Made by a program: the position numbers and the translations under genes
The notes under the pieces: model-generated
What the model was told of the DNA's origin: nothing
What the model saw: the letters and a program-made list of their open reading frames with translations, nothing else
Database searches by the model: none
Shown here: in pieces, positions 49,038-61,473 of the stretch
Layout: every line of letters begins with the position of its first letter
How positions within the stretch are numbered: position 1 is the first letter of the stretch
From: Rotaria sp. Silwood1
Taxonomy: Eukaryota > Rotifera > Eurotatoria > Philodinida > Philodinidae
Assembly (NCBI GenBank): GCA_905250075.1
Contig: CAJNOP010000119.1
Coordinates: forward strand, 310,001-374,000
Reading direction: 5' to 3'
DNA: 64,000 nucleotides

Positions 49038-49464
49038 TTAGCCATAGTAGAGTATACCATTTAAATTTTGTTTAAGTACAAGAACAAGACCTTCTTGATT
49101 AGCATCATATTTCCATAAAACATATTCATTATTTTTTTTAGCCATTTGTACATAATGATTCACTGCACGATATAAATCTTGTAATTTTGAATCTTGTACA
49201 ACATTGGCAAGTTCTTGTAATTTAAGTAATTTTTCGTTTGTCACTAATGAAAAATTTCCATTTGGAAGTAAAGATTCATCGGAACGTTTTAATCGTTCAT
49301 TATTATAATTATCATCGCCATCAATTAATGGTAAACCAATTAAAAATTGAATATTTACAGCGAGGATAATAACGATGATGAATACAATAAAATTCTTTAA
49401 AAAGAAAATAGTACTTTTTATTAAAATTTTGGTTGCAATTATGAAAATAAATATCTACCTGCAT
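49038..49464 (-). CDS. Small secreted peptide precursor, 120 aa
   Basis: Exon 1 contributes only ATG CAG (49464-49459); after a 64-bp intron, exon 2 (49394-49038) supplies the rest. The product starts MQNFIVFIIVIILAVNIQFL, a strong signal peptide, followed by an acidic stretch and a dibasic KR site (NNERLKRSDESLLPNG). The remaining 80 or so residues are helical (KLLKLQELANVVQDSKL, LYRAVNHYVQMAKKNN) and end LNGILYYG before TAA. A Gly directly before the stop is the usual amide donor in peptide hormones. There are no cysteines. I infer a processed, possibly amidated secreted peptide. No homologue is recognised. Confidence 0.65.
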
Positions 49465-51822
49465 TGTTTCTCTCGTATATATTGTTGATGATCGGATAGA
49501 AATGAAAAGGACTCTGAAATAATGTCTAACTTATGAAGGGTATTTATATGTAAATTTATAAGATAGAATCTTAATCAAAATGGGTTTCATATTTATATAA
49601 TTACTTTTCTAAAGATGTTAATAGCGAAATTAGAGATGATACTACCTTATTTTTCAATAGAATCTCATTGAAAGTAAAAAGAATACGAGTTTTGTGTCTA
49701 CTCATGGTTCATATTAGTGTAATCGAAACTTGATGAATATGATGCTGTTGGTTGATGGCAAAAAAGAATAAGATCAAATATATAATGTAAAACCAATGTC
49801 CGCACGTGACAATTAGAGAAAGGTGAGTTTAACCTTCATAACTCAACAACAACAATAGTTAGCGACCTGTAGTCTTTAGCAATGAAAAGAGGAGAACTCC
49901 GGACGTCGTTTTATCCGATAGTATATACGATAAAATTATTTTAAATTTCATGATCTTCACATTAGAATACATGACAATGGTGTTTCATTACGATGTACTT
50001 TTAACTTTCACACACGCTTCTGATAGAGGAACTTTTGATCTATAATCCGAAGAACGATTTCATGAAATTGTATTCTCATATCTCAATATTGAACAAACGA
50101 AATCACGTATCAAAATTTTCTTGTAACGAAACATCGTGCTCATAGATTTCTTTTTGATGATTTTGAGAAAATGATGAGTTTTAGAATAATCTTATCTTCA
50201 ATAGTATCTAAACAAAAAGACGTCCAAAGTTATCTTGTTTGAATTTCTGAAAATCCACAGATTGTTAACTGTTGTTGTTATCGAGTTATCGAATTTATAC
50301 TGACCAGTCTTTCATTCTGGTGTGAACATTAGACATTGATTCATATAAACTGATCCAAAAACTTTTTTGAACTACAAGAATCTCGGAAGTTCTTTAATTT
50401 ATCATTGTGTAATTGACAGAATTAAATGAATATTGTATCAAAATGGAAGAAATTTGTAGAAAAGATTGATTAACCAATATAGTAACACATTTTATCTTCA
50501 TGAAAAATCAAAACTAACGAATAACAAATGAATTAATTCTATTCTAGAAAAGCAAACTTTCTTGTTAAAATGATTTCTTTAATAAAAACTATTATTATTT
50601 CTCATGTGATTAAAAATCAATCTAAACCTAATGAAAAAGATGAAGATGATATTGATCATTAACAATGAAGAAACTATCTTGATAGTATATTTTTCATTAG
50701 AAATTTCAAAAAAATGGCACTTTATTGCTTTATTTTAAAATCTTTCAGCTAGAGTACGTTGAAGACAAAGCAAGATATAAACTTCATAGAGGAAGTTTGA
50801 AAAGATTTTCTTGGACAGGACATATAATACGAAAGAACTTGCCCTGTACACCTCATATCCAACAAAGAATAATGCCACTAAAAGCATATATCTATTAACA
50901 GTCTATCGATAAATGATTTGATTCTACCTACGAAAGCATGTTTTGAATATTAAATGAGATGAAATTCATGTAGAAACATACAAAGTAAAATAGTACAATA
51001 TATAATTGGTAGAAAAGTACAAGAAAGGAAATTACGTATTTTGCGTGCTATCGATTGATCAATCTACAATGCAATTACATTAAGATGGAAATATTATTTA
51101 TTCGAAGTAATTGATTATGTAGTTTGATTTTAAAATAGAGGCTGTCTAGAAAGACCTACTAAAAGAAGAAAATTGGAATATTGTTACTATAGTTTGATCA
51201 AATGAATTGATATTTTGACCATTGGTTAAGAAATGTTCATAGTTCATATTCACAAAGTGAACTTTGTTAAAAATTGTTCTAAGGTATGAATTGTAAGCTT
51301 TTATCAATTATGAAAATATTATTCACTTATTCTCTTAGTCAAGAATAAGCAACATGTATTTTTTCGATTAATACTCTACAATAGTGTCGTTTGTTATTAT
51401 ATTTACACAATAGATAAATGTCTTGTCTTTCATAATTCACGAAAGATTACAGTTCTTTGTTAAATTTATTTACTAATACTTCAGTATAATACTTGAACAT
51501 ATTTCTTGAATGAATAGGAGCTATGTACACTCCTTTATCAATAGTCAAAAGTACGATGGCGATGTTCAAAATGTTCTTTGCCGAGTGACTTTATTGATCG
51601 ACTTAGTTTCTATGATATTCCTTCGAAAAAGAAAATAATTTTAAATTAGAATAAACATATAAATTAAATAAATCATGTATATATTCGAAACTTAAATTCC
51701 TTGTTATTTCTCAGTATTTTAGAAAAAAACCAAATCGACGATACTACTAGTTCGAAATAATGAAAAACAAGTATAACATTCCTATCATATTCATAGTTCT
51801 ATTCTATTCATTCTTTCATAGC
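49465..51822. other. Gene-free spacer
   Basis: About 2.4 kb of AT-rich sequence lie upstream of the peptide gene. It should include that gene's promoter and the 3' side of Lox5. No open frame with coding character and no clear repeat was found. Confidence 0.5.
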
Positions 51823-51963
51823 CAGGAATGACCTGATCAGGGAACGGGGGTAAGCCATTGTCCAAAAACTTTTCATGCATTCTCTTAGAAAAAAACCTGT
51901 ATATACCCTCTCGAAAAATCGCACCACCCTTCCTATAATGTTAGCTGCCTCAGGCCAGCCCTG
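51823..51963. mobile_element. Probable hAT-like MITE
   Basis: A 141-bp GC-richer island. The ends CAGGAATGACCTGA and, from the other strand, CAGGGCTGGCCTGA match at 11 of 14 positions. Flanks TTCATAGC (51815-51822) and TTCCTAGT (51964-51971) match at 6 of 8, compatible with an aged 8-bp duplication. No coding capacity. Confidence 0.5.
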
Positions 51964-52303
51964 TTCCTAGTAAAAAATACAGATATTTCCTATTGATAAT
52001 AACCATTTCAGTAACTTCAACATTCAAAGACAGTCTATTTCTTCTTATCTATAACAAGAATCATCAATCATCGATATAACTAAACACAATTGCAAAAAAT
52101 CCTATTGGTCAATAATCATTTTAAATGTATATCTTTTATAATTGATTATTTTTTTTTTTCTTTGCAAACAAATTCAAGAAAAGAAGAACAATAATATGAA
52201 CAAAACAGAAAAAAAATGAACGCGTGCTCATATTGCAATCGACTAGAAGTCAAATGTCTCTCTCAATATATATATATGCACAGATAAATGTATATGTAAT
52301 TAT
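51964..52303. other. Lox5 3' flank
   Basis: 340 bp of AT-rich DNA, presumably the 3' UTR of the Hox gene. TA run near 52267-52275. Nothing else seen. Confidence 0.5.
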
Positions 52304-53740
52304 CTATTTATTATTTCCATTGGTAACATATTGATGAGGATGTTGATGAGAAAGATGCGGATTATTTTCTTTTTTAACACTTGGTACCGATGGCCATGAT
52401 GATGATGATGCATCATTTGTTGACATAGCATGTGGATGATGATTGTGTCCACTACTACCATGACTTGTTGCATTAGCTTCTAGTTTAACATTAGGATCAT
52501 TAAGTGATTTAAAATTATTTTCTTTTTTCCATTTCATACGACTAAAATAGACAAAAGAAGAATATTTTTTTTAGTTAAATTTTTATTTTTTATTTTTTGC
52601 TCACCGATTTTGAAACCAAATCTAGAAAGACATTTAAAAAAAAAGAAAAAAGATAATCACACATAAGAAAAAAAGGTGAAATGATATGAAAAAATTTTCT
52701 TTACTTTGATTTGTCGTTCGGTTAATGCAAGACTATGAGCAATTTCAATACGTCGTCGGCGGGTTAAATATCTGTGAAAAAAAAAATTCAAATTCTTTTT
52801 TTTTTAATACTTGTTTTTTTTTCTCTAAACCTTACTTCGTATAATGAAATTCTTTTTCTAACTCAAGTGTTTGATGACGTGTATATGTTTGACGAGTACG
52901 TTTGTGTTCAAAATTAAATTCTATAGAAATGACGAAGAAAAAGAAAAGACTCTTACAAATCATTCATTACATTAATAGACAAACAAGATGGTAAGGAAGT
53001 TAATCAATTCAATGGATTACATTTATGTCAAGTTTTTATGTTTCCTGCATACGTTATCTATAAATCATTTTTCTTTTTCTTTTACTTTGTCTTATTGATT
53101 AACTTTCATGATTTCTTTCTTTTTCTTTTTTTTGCTTTCTTTGTTTTATACCTGGTCTCATCCATGGATGTGCATAATAAAGCATTGGATTGGTAACTGC
53201 CATAGAAAAACTTGATAATTGATGATGAGGATGAGGATGAGGAGGTGGCATTGCTGTTGGAGGAATCATGTCATTGCCTGGTGTTGTTATTGATGATGAT
53301 GATATTGGTTCAGATTGTTTCCATGATGATGTACCATTCGATGGTGGTAAAAGATAATCATTGGTTGATTGATGTTGTTGAAGATGAAGTTGTTGTTGTT
53401 GTTGTTGTTGTTGTTGCATATGATGATGATGATGCGATGTTGAACTCGAAATTGATGCAGCTGCTGCTGCTTGCATCATTGTAAAATTAGAATATGTATT
53501 CATAAGTTGATCTTTATTGGTTGAAGGATTCGGAAATGCTATTCGATCAAATGTTGATGAAAATCCTCCTCGATTATAATCGGTATCATAAAGAAATGAT
53601 GTTGAATTATTAACATCATTATTTGTTGTTTGTTGATCAACATTTGATGATGATCCTGTATTATTATTGTTATTTGTTGTTCCATTGCTTGAAAAAAGAT
53701 CATTTGTTGATGTTGATGATAGACTGAAATAATTATTCAT
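52304..53740 (-). CDS. Lox5: Hox transcription factor, Lox5 (PG6, Antp class)
   Basis: Exons (minus order): 53740-53152, 52920-52836, 52771-52705, 52621-52605, 52541-52304; phases close to 331 residues. The N-terminal region is low complexity (Asn, Ser, Ala, His5, Gln9 runs) and ends with a hexapeptide-like YAHPWMRP, the Pbx/Exd contact. The homeodomain is about residues 202-261: [66 protein letters not shown] and the flanking NNFKSLN resemble the spiralian Lox5 signature (ENNLKSL). The domain is cut by three introns; the third exon inside it is only 17 nt and encodes IWFQNR. The C-terminus is His/Ser-rich. Medial Hox identity is certain; Lox5 over another PG6-8 member is likely but by eye. 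Confidence 0.9.
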
Positions 53741-56700
53741 TGTCTTGTGTAATTATCGTTAGTTTTATATATGTAGAAAGAGAAAAATTTATTTTTTTTT
53801 TTTGTTGTTGTTGTAATATAGTCGTTGATGAGGTCAAATAATAATATTGCCCATAAAAAAGTTCACACACATTCAGGTCAAAAGATGGATGATAGTAGTT
53901 AATGTTAAGAAATAAAAAAACTCAAAACAGCCACTAATACCCGGCCATAATAATAAAGCAAAAAAAGAAGAAAAAGAAGAACGTGTTTAAACGACAATTG
54001 AAATGAATATGGAGGCAATGATCGACAGCACTTTACAATGATTTGTTAGGAGGAAATAACTTCTTTCTATCGTTGGTTGGAAAAAAAACGAGAGCGAGAA
54101 AGAGAGAAAGAAAAAAAATGAGAGAAACCAGAGAATGATATCTTTCTCTTTTTCTCTCTCAATAGACATGTTGTTGTTTTTGCTCCAGTAGCATTATCGT
54201 TAGATGAGATGATGATATTTTCGAGCCATTCGGAAAGCACACATACGATAGAGGAGAAAAGAAAAAGGACAAGCATAGAAATTTAACGGAATTTTTTCTC
54301 TCCTTTTGTGCGTTTTATTTTTTTCAGTTCAACCAATCAATACAGTTCTTTCGTTTGATAGGTCCGAATAGACATATACTTCTGTTCTCTCATAATTTGT
54401 CTCTCTTTCTATATATATATATTTTCTTTTTTTTTTCTTTTTCTCGGTCTCTCGTTTGCTATCGTATTGCATTGATCATCAATATATGCATACGATGTCC
54501 CCGAAGAACGATTGCTCATTTTGTCATCACCCTGCGGAGGTGCACCACACTATAGATAGAGAATATATGTGCGACTAATTTTGTGTCCCTCTTGTGCTAT
54601 CATAGGAGAAAAAAAAGAAATCATGCAAAACACATACACATAGATCAAATAGATGTATGCATGTGCACATATATTTGATAGGACGAAGAAGAGAAAAAAA
54701 GATGGGCACATATAGATAGACTGTAAACCTTAAAAAGAAAAGGTGTGATTGTAAAATATTCTTTTACTCTTCGTTTTTTCCCCATATTTAGATTGCAATC
54801 ACTATCAATTTAACGTTTAGATTTTTTTTTCTTGCTTTAATGATCATTCTTACTTAGTCTATGTCTTGATATATTTATATATACATATACATATGAATTG
54901 AAATGGATCTTTTGAATAAATACCGACTGTATTGTTATTCTTTTCAACAAAAAAGAAAATAGTCATGATGACTAGAAAGTGAAAACAAAAAAACAAGTGA
55001 AAAGTAATGTGTTATTGATTAAAGTATAAATCAATGGAAAAAGATGACTATATCGAATCGATTGACCTTATTTCAATAGTTATATTGAAATCAAAATTTT
55101 GAATGATTGATATATATTATGCATTCAACTGAAAATCATCGAACGATAATTTTTATTGAAATATATTTAGTGCGATTTGTAAAACAAAAAAAAAACAAAA
55201 TTGAAGAATATTAATCTGTTTCATACTTGTCGAAAATACTCATGTCTGATTTTTTTTCAAGTTGGATGCTGTCATATAAAGTGTCATATTATAAAATAGT
55301 CATAAACGAATAATCACAGAGCCGAAGCAGTTCTTTTTTTTTTTTGAATCAAATGATGTTGATAAAAAACTTAGTAATTCAAATCGTCGGCCACTTGGCC
55401 TTTCGATCTGTATTAGAGTGAAGAAGATCGACCTTTTTTCTCACATAGATATGTGAAGATCAGACTTTATATCAGCCATGTTTTTATAAGAGAATAGTGA
55501 CGTGATAAGCATATGTATATACGTATTTATATATAAAAGAATGTCATATTGAAACAAATTCAAGCATTACACCAAACAAATTAAGAAAAATCGATCAGGA
55601 AGTTTTGTTATATATGTTTGTTCTTTTTAGATTTTAACACTTAAATTTATTCTTAAGATTAATTCAATTGAACCATATATACTAAAAAGACATCTCTTGA
55701 TCGTTAACAATGTGTTCTATCTAATGGGAATTTGATGACGTCGATGACAATGTCGGTGGAACCGACATTCGGCATTTGTTTTTGATCATGTTGTCATCGT
55801 TTTGTTTCTACCTGTACTATTCATTACGCTTGTTTTGATCAATGAAGTGTTAGTAGTGTTATAGATGAAACTACTTAGTTAATGAAGAGTGAGAGAGAGA
55901 ATTTGTCACTGTCGAATATATCTAAGGAAAATATTCTTAAGGATGACCAATCAGTTTATAGCAATATAGAATAAGTTATAGAGATAAAAAAAAAAGAAAG
56001 AAAGAAAGATATGCTTGTCTACTAATAAATAATAGTACTTCTATAATCGGCATCATCTGCATAGTTGTTATATATGGCATGTGTTTCTTCTTTTTCTTCT
56101 TTGAGATAGTATTCTGTCATATTGATTTCTCGGACACGTTTTAAGTTATTCTTTTTTCAATCATAGAAGAGTCTGGTTTCAAAAAACAAATGTATCAAAG
56201 TGAACTTTCAGTTCAATGAATAAATATATTCTTTCTTATCATTAATATATACATAAAAATGTTCTATAAATAAAATTCAAAAACTATTCATATTAAAATT
56301 GAGAGTCATTGGTATGTAGAATTTTAATGCTATATTCTCTCTCTTAAAAAGAAAAATTAAATAATAAGATATATAAGTCTCGCTTCATATGATTTTGTTT
56401 TTTATTGCTATTTGTCAACTACAATATCCCGACAACATAGTACAAATAAGACTTAATGATGTGTGTTCTTACGTTAATCGATATCTATAATCTTTTGTTA
56501 TATGACTATCATTCAAATTATATCTTATACGAAATAAAACAGTTCATATAAAACTGTTTGTCATTGCTTTCTATTATAATTTGAAAACTTCTAAGTAAAT
56601 ACTACCTGAATTTTGAAGAAAAAAATATAATATGTTGAAATATCTAGTTATTGTCGACGACAATAATAAATGATGATCGACTATTCGTAGACAAGGTATG

Positions 56701-56888
56701 TTATATATATATATACGTATGTATGTGTACAAAATAAAAAAACGAGAGAAAGCAGAAGGAGAGAAATGGTCTCCATAAAAATAAATATATCATATTATTG
56801 AGCAATATCAGTATCGCATTAAAGCCTCACTAATGGATTCCTCCCTTTTATATATTGTCGCTTATAAGTAGTGTTGTCTATTTGTCAG

Positions 56889-56914
56889 AAGAGAGAGAGA
56901 GAGAGAGAGAGAGA
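56889..56914. repeat. (GA)n microsatellite
   Basis: About 13 GA units in the Lox5 upstream region. Confidence 0.8.
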
Positions 56915-57700
56915 AATGATGAAGGATGACACAAATGACAAGAATAACAAAAAATAAATGCAAATTCTGATTAATAAAAGGTTTTTCTGAACAATTTTTC
57001 TTTTGTTTTAATATATTTGGCTTGAAATGGTCACCACCCGCTGTTGTTTGTTCTTTTTGTGTTATTTTTTTTTATCGTTTTTCTCACACATATGCACAAC
57101 CGATTGGTTTCTATGACATGCACCCGTTATCGGTCAAATGCAGACGATTCGACACTTTCCAACTGCTGTTGCCGTTCAATGGCCCTATTAAACTTTTTCA
57201 CTCACATCCGTTTGATCAATCAGATGCTACTACTTTTTTTTCTTTTTCTTCTTTCTCTCCACAGGGGAAGTGCTTATCCATTATTATTGGCAATATGTTA
57301 TTCTAATTGTGCGCATATGAACAGTATACATTTATGATTAAACAATCAACAAATCAAAGTTATCTGATCGTTTCCCATTTTCTGTTTCTATCGGAATGCT
57401 GTACGTGTGAAAGATAAAAACCAATTGTTTTTTTTTTCTTGTTCTTTAAAAAGTTGTTACAAAATCACGTTGACAATTATAATATAGCTTGAAGGAGATA
57501 GTAATAAAGCTACCTTTTTTTTTCTTCTTCTCATAAAATGTTCTTTGCGCACGAGTGATAACTCAACTTGTATGTTGTTTTATATTTTATAGAGTTTGCC
57601 TGTCTAAATGATGTTGTTGACGAAGTTTTTTTTTCGTGATGGTTTCTAATTACCCTTGGCCTGTGTGTGTGTGAAGGCCATAAAACAAGGTGAACTCACT

Positions 57701-57734
57701 GTATATATATATATATATATACATATATATATAC
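57701..57734. repeat. (TA)n microsatellite
   Basis: A TA-rich run broken by one C in the Lox5 upstream region; several similar shorter runs occur across the window. Confidence 0.75.
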
Positions 57735-59010
57735 GTGAATGTAGGGCCAAAAGGCTAAATAATTCGACAAATGTATGTGAGGTGTGACACATGATTCGTT
57801 CTCTCGGGGATATGTCAATCGAGCGCGTCGTTTGCCGTATATGAGAAAGAGAGTAAAAGAGAAAGAGAGAGAGAAGATCAAGCAACAATGAATAAAAAGA
57901 GAAGTAAAGCTTCCGTTCAATGAGCCTCATCTGAACATTAGATGACGTTTTAACGGCTAAATAGTTGCCTCACATACAAAACGAACGTATTGTGACTATG
58001 CCAGTTGTTGACCATTTTGAAAATGACGACATATGAAAGAGAATCATCGGGACGTACAATGGTTGGTTGAAAAGAATATGTGACAATTATATTTTTTTTC
58101 TCATCAAACATAGGTTGTTTCGATTTGTTTAAGTTTAAAATACATTTGAAGAATAGTATGTTGAAGTCACCAGTTATGTCGAAAAATTATTGATATTCTT
58201 TATAATATAAAGATTTAACAAAACTGAATCATTGTTGGTTAGCTAAAAGATTTTCCTTTTGATAATATTAAATTTCAAACAAGTTCAAATAAACTCAAAA
58301 TATCTTATCAAATATTTCGATATTTTTTTCTTTTAATTTGAATAAATGCAAAAAAAAAACTTCGTTTTAGAGTTGTTCGAATTTTAACTTACATTGTGTT
58401 TAAAAATCACATATAGGATACTGATAAAGTCAATGATCATATTCATTGAATATTTTTTTTTAAATACTTTAAAGATAGAAAATAAAACTGCACTATTTAT
58501 CAGTGGGCATCCATTATTGTTTTTTTCTTGGAGAAAAATTTTACAGTGAGGAAAGTTTTTCATTTTAGCAGCAAATTCTGCATCTCTGCATTTACTAAAT
58601 ATACTTAGAATTCAAAAATAGTCAATCATGATCCAGCACAGTATAATATACATTTACATTCAATACTATTTTAATTATAATTCTTCCTCTCAATTGTTTA
58701 TCAGTAGAAACAGAAGGAGCTTTCCATGAATTAGAACTCATCCTTGAATTTATATCAATAGTTAGATCATCATTTGTTAGAGTAAAATTAAACTTTCAAT
58801 AAAAATAATACATGTAGGAATATTTTAAATAAGTAATTTATTTCACATATACAACTAGATATGTTAGTCGATATGAACGATAGAAATTTATTTATTGAAC
58901 AGTTTTAAAAAGAATGTTTTTGGGATACATTTGATAATAGGGGTTTTTTGTTTTATTTTCCTAACTACTGATTTATTGTTAATTTATGATTGAACATATT
59001 TTTTCATGGA

Positions 59011-61473
59011 TTATTGATAAAATTTAACATCCTCATAATTTTCAGATATGATCTTCGTTACTTCATCAGCATGTTCACTATCACGTACTTCCAATACAAC
59101 TTGAATCTATCAATGAAAAAATAGAAAACAACTAATCAATTTAAAAAATTAAATTACTTGAACTGAAAACATATCCGATTTAAGCCAAGCTCGTTCATGA
59201 TAAATATCTTTAACACTAGCACCGGCTGTACTAAATAATTTGCACATTTGTGCCAATGATCCCGGACGATCACTTATTTAAAACAAACCATAAATCAAGA
59301 ATAATTTTTGAGAATGAAATCTTTTTTATTTTTACCTAACAATTAACCAGACTTTTAATAAACGTTTATCAGCAACAAGACCACGTTCAAGTACACGACC
59401 AAGTACAGTTGTATCGATATTACCACCACATAATGGTATTACTACTCTGAAAAAAAGAATAAAGAATAAAAAACAAAACTATTGAAATTTTATTTTTGTA
59501 ATTTCATCTTACTTTTTTCCTTTCAATTCTGGTAATAAACCTTGTAAAACAGCTGCTAGACCTGTAGCACCAGCTCCTAAATATTAGAGAATGTTTAAGA
59601 ATAAAACTGAACAAACAAAAACTTAAATATTACCTTCAACAACAGCTTTTTCCATTTCAACCAAACGTAATATAGCTATAGCAATATATTCTTCACTAAA
59701 ATTTAAACTATTATTATTTTCTATTTACTTTGATGTATACCAACCTTACAGAAACAACTCTATCAATCAATGGTGCTGCTGTTGCATAAGCATTTCCACC
59801 AACCAGAGAAACAGCAAGACCATCGGCTAGTGTCGAATGACATTCTGTAAAAACAGGTCGACCAGCTGCAAAACAAGATTCAAATACATATATATTTATC
59901 AAAGACGTAAAATCATTTTCAATTACCTTTCATTGCTGCTTTAAATCCAGGTGCACGTTCAGATTCAGCTGAAATAATTTGTACACGGGGATTAACCGCT
60001 TTCACAGCCGCAGCTAGACAAATAATATTTACTTATAAATATATTTAATAAAAAATCATGAAAATTTATATTTTACCAACGCCAGCTAAAAGACCACCAC
60101 CACCTTAAAATAACAACAAAAAATAATTAATATCAATTTTAATGGCCATTGAAATACCTGTAGGTACAATAATAGCATCAACATCTGGAACTTGATCAAG
60201 AACTTCAAGACCTAGACTTCCTTGACCAGCTAAAATATGTGGATGATCAAAACTAAAATTGAAAGAACAATAAACAATTCGAAATAATGATCTTGTTTTA
60301 CCCATTAATATATCGTAAACCAAATACTTTGGCCAATTTTAATGCTAATCGTTTTGACTAGAAGAACAAATATAATAACATAATATTTTTGTTTATCTAT
60401 CAAATTATTTACTTCAGCTAAATCGATTCCTTTAACAAGAACAACAGCTCCAAATGATTTGCAATTATTTATTTTCATAATTGGTGCATGTCGTGGCATA
60501 ACAACCACAACAGGTATACCCAATTGTTGACCATGATAACAAACAGCTAAAGCATGATTACCTGCACTAGCTGCAATTACTCCTCGAGCTTTTTCTTCCT
60601 AATCATAATCAAAAAGAAAAAGAATCTTAAATCATATTACCAAAAGAACAGAATAACAAACCGGTGGTAAAATCATTAAAGTATTTCTTGCACCTCGTTC
60701 TTTAAAACTACCTGTATGTAATAAAAAATCTTTTTTAAAATACAAACTCATGCCAGCTAGTTTTGACACATGTGAACTCTATACATAGAAAGGAAGAAAA
60801 CCAAAATCTATCGCGTTTCAAAAATATTACTAATGACATACTGTACATGGTGTTTTTGGAACACCATATTTAATACGATATGCTGCAGCAGCTACTTCTT
60901 CAAAACGGACTATACGAGGCATTTTTGGATCACACCATTCATCATATATATCCTCTTCACTTATTTCTAACATTGATAAACTATATTAGATAATAATATA
61001 ATGAACAATTTTTTTAAAATAGAAATCAATTATATTTACTCAAGATTTTTTATATCCTGATCTAATTTCTGGTGACGTTCTTGTAAATCAGTGTCAGAAA
61101 AATATCGTTCATCCAGCATTGTCATTCGAACTAAGAAATAAATATAAATGTTAACGTGATTACAATTAAAATTCGTTTTACTTGACGCACGTTTTTCATT
61201 CATGATTGTTCTTATATTGGTGAGGTGTAGTTCTTGTTGTACTAAAATTTATTTCGATATGCGAATATTTTATATAAGAAAATAACAAATACTAAAAAAG
61301 TAATCTCTTATATAGTGAAGGGGAGAGTATGTTCGTATACTTGAAAAAGAAAATACTTCATAGTTCTAAAGGTGAATTAACTATTTAATCAAATGCGTAA
61401 ATACATTAGTTATATACAGACGCTTTTTTTCGAGTGTTTTTTACTTACCGTCCTGATCAATACCAAATTCCAT
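59011..61473 (-). CDS. L-threonine dehydratase (PLP-dependent, ACT domain)
   Basis: This deaminates L-threonine, and often serine, to 2-oxobutyrate using pyridoxal phosphate. Sixteen exons (minus order): 61473-61449, 61241-61182, 61130-61040, 60980-60842, 60778-60662, 60598-60413, 60357-60302, 60252-60158, 60103-60077, 60013-59927, 59865-59745, 59695-59634, 59576-59513, 59446-59336, 59272-59158, 59106-59011; 483 residues. PLP Lys is in TGSFKERGARNT (about Lys131); SAGNHA and the phosphate loop GGGGLLAG follow, the latter on a 27-nt exon. The C-terminal ACT-like region DRPGSLAQMCKLF is a likely allosteric site. The upstream ATG (MEFGIDQD) was chosen because its GTAAGT exon joins in phase; a later ATG at 61203 is also possible. 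The exon ending at 59745 uses a GTTGGT donor to keep frame. Confidence 0.93.

Larger units (their letters stand above)
53741..59010 (-). promoter_or_regulatory. Gene-free upstream region of Lox5
   Basis: 5.3 kb without a supported gene separate the Lox5 start from the threonine dehydratase stop. 53.8-54.7 and 56.7-58.0 kb are less AT-biased, with (GA)n, (CT)n and TA runs, much like the leader zone of the RhoGAP gene, so they may hold leader exons or enhancers. Candidates cannot be narrowed from this sequence alone. Part of the right end is the dehydratase 3' UTR. Confidence 0.4.

Noticed and set aside
53212..53484. Acidic/valine-rich plus-strand frame
   Set aside because: Antisense of the poly-His/poly-Gln exon of Lox5.
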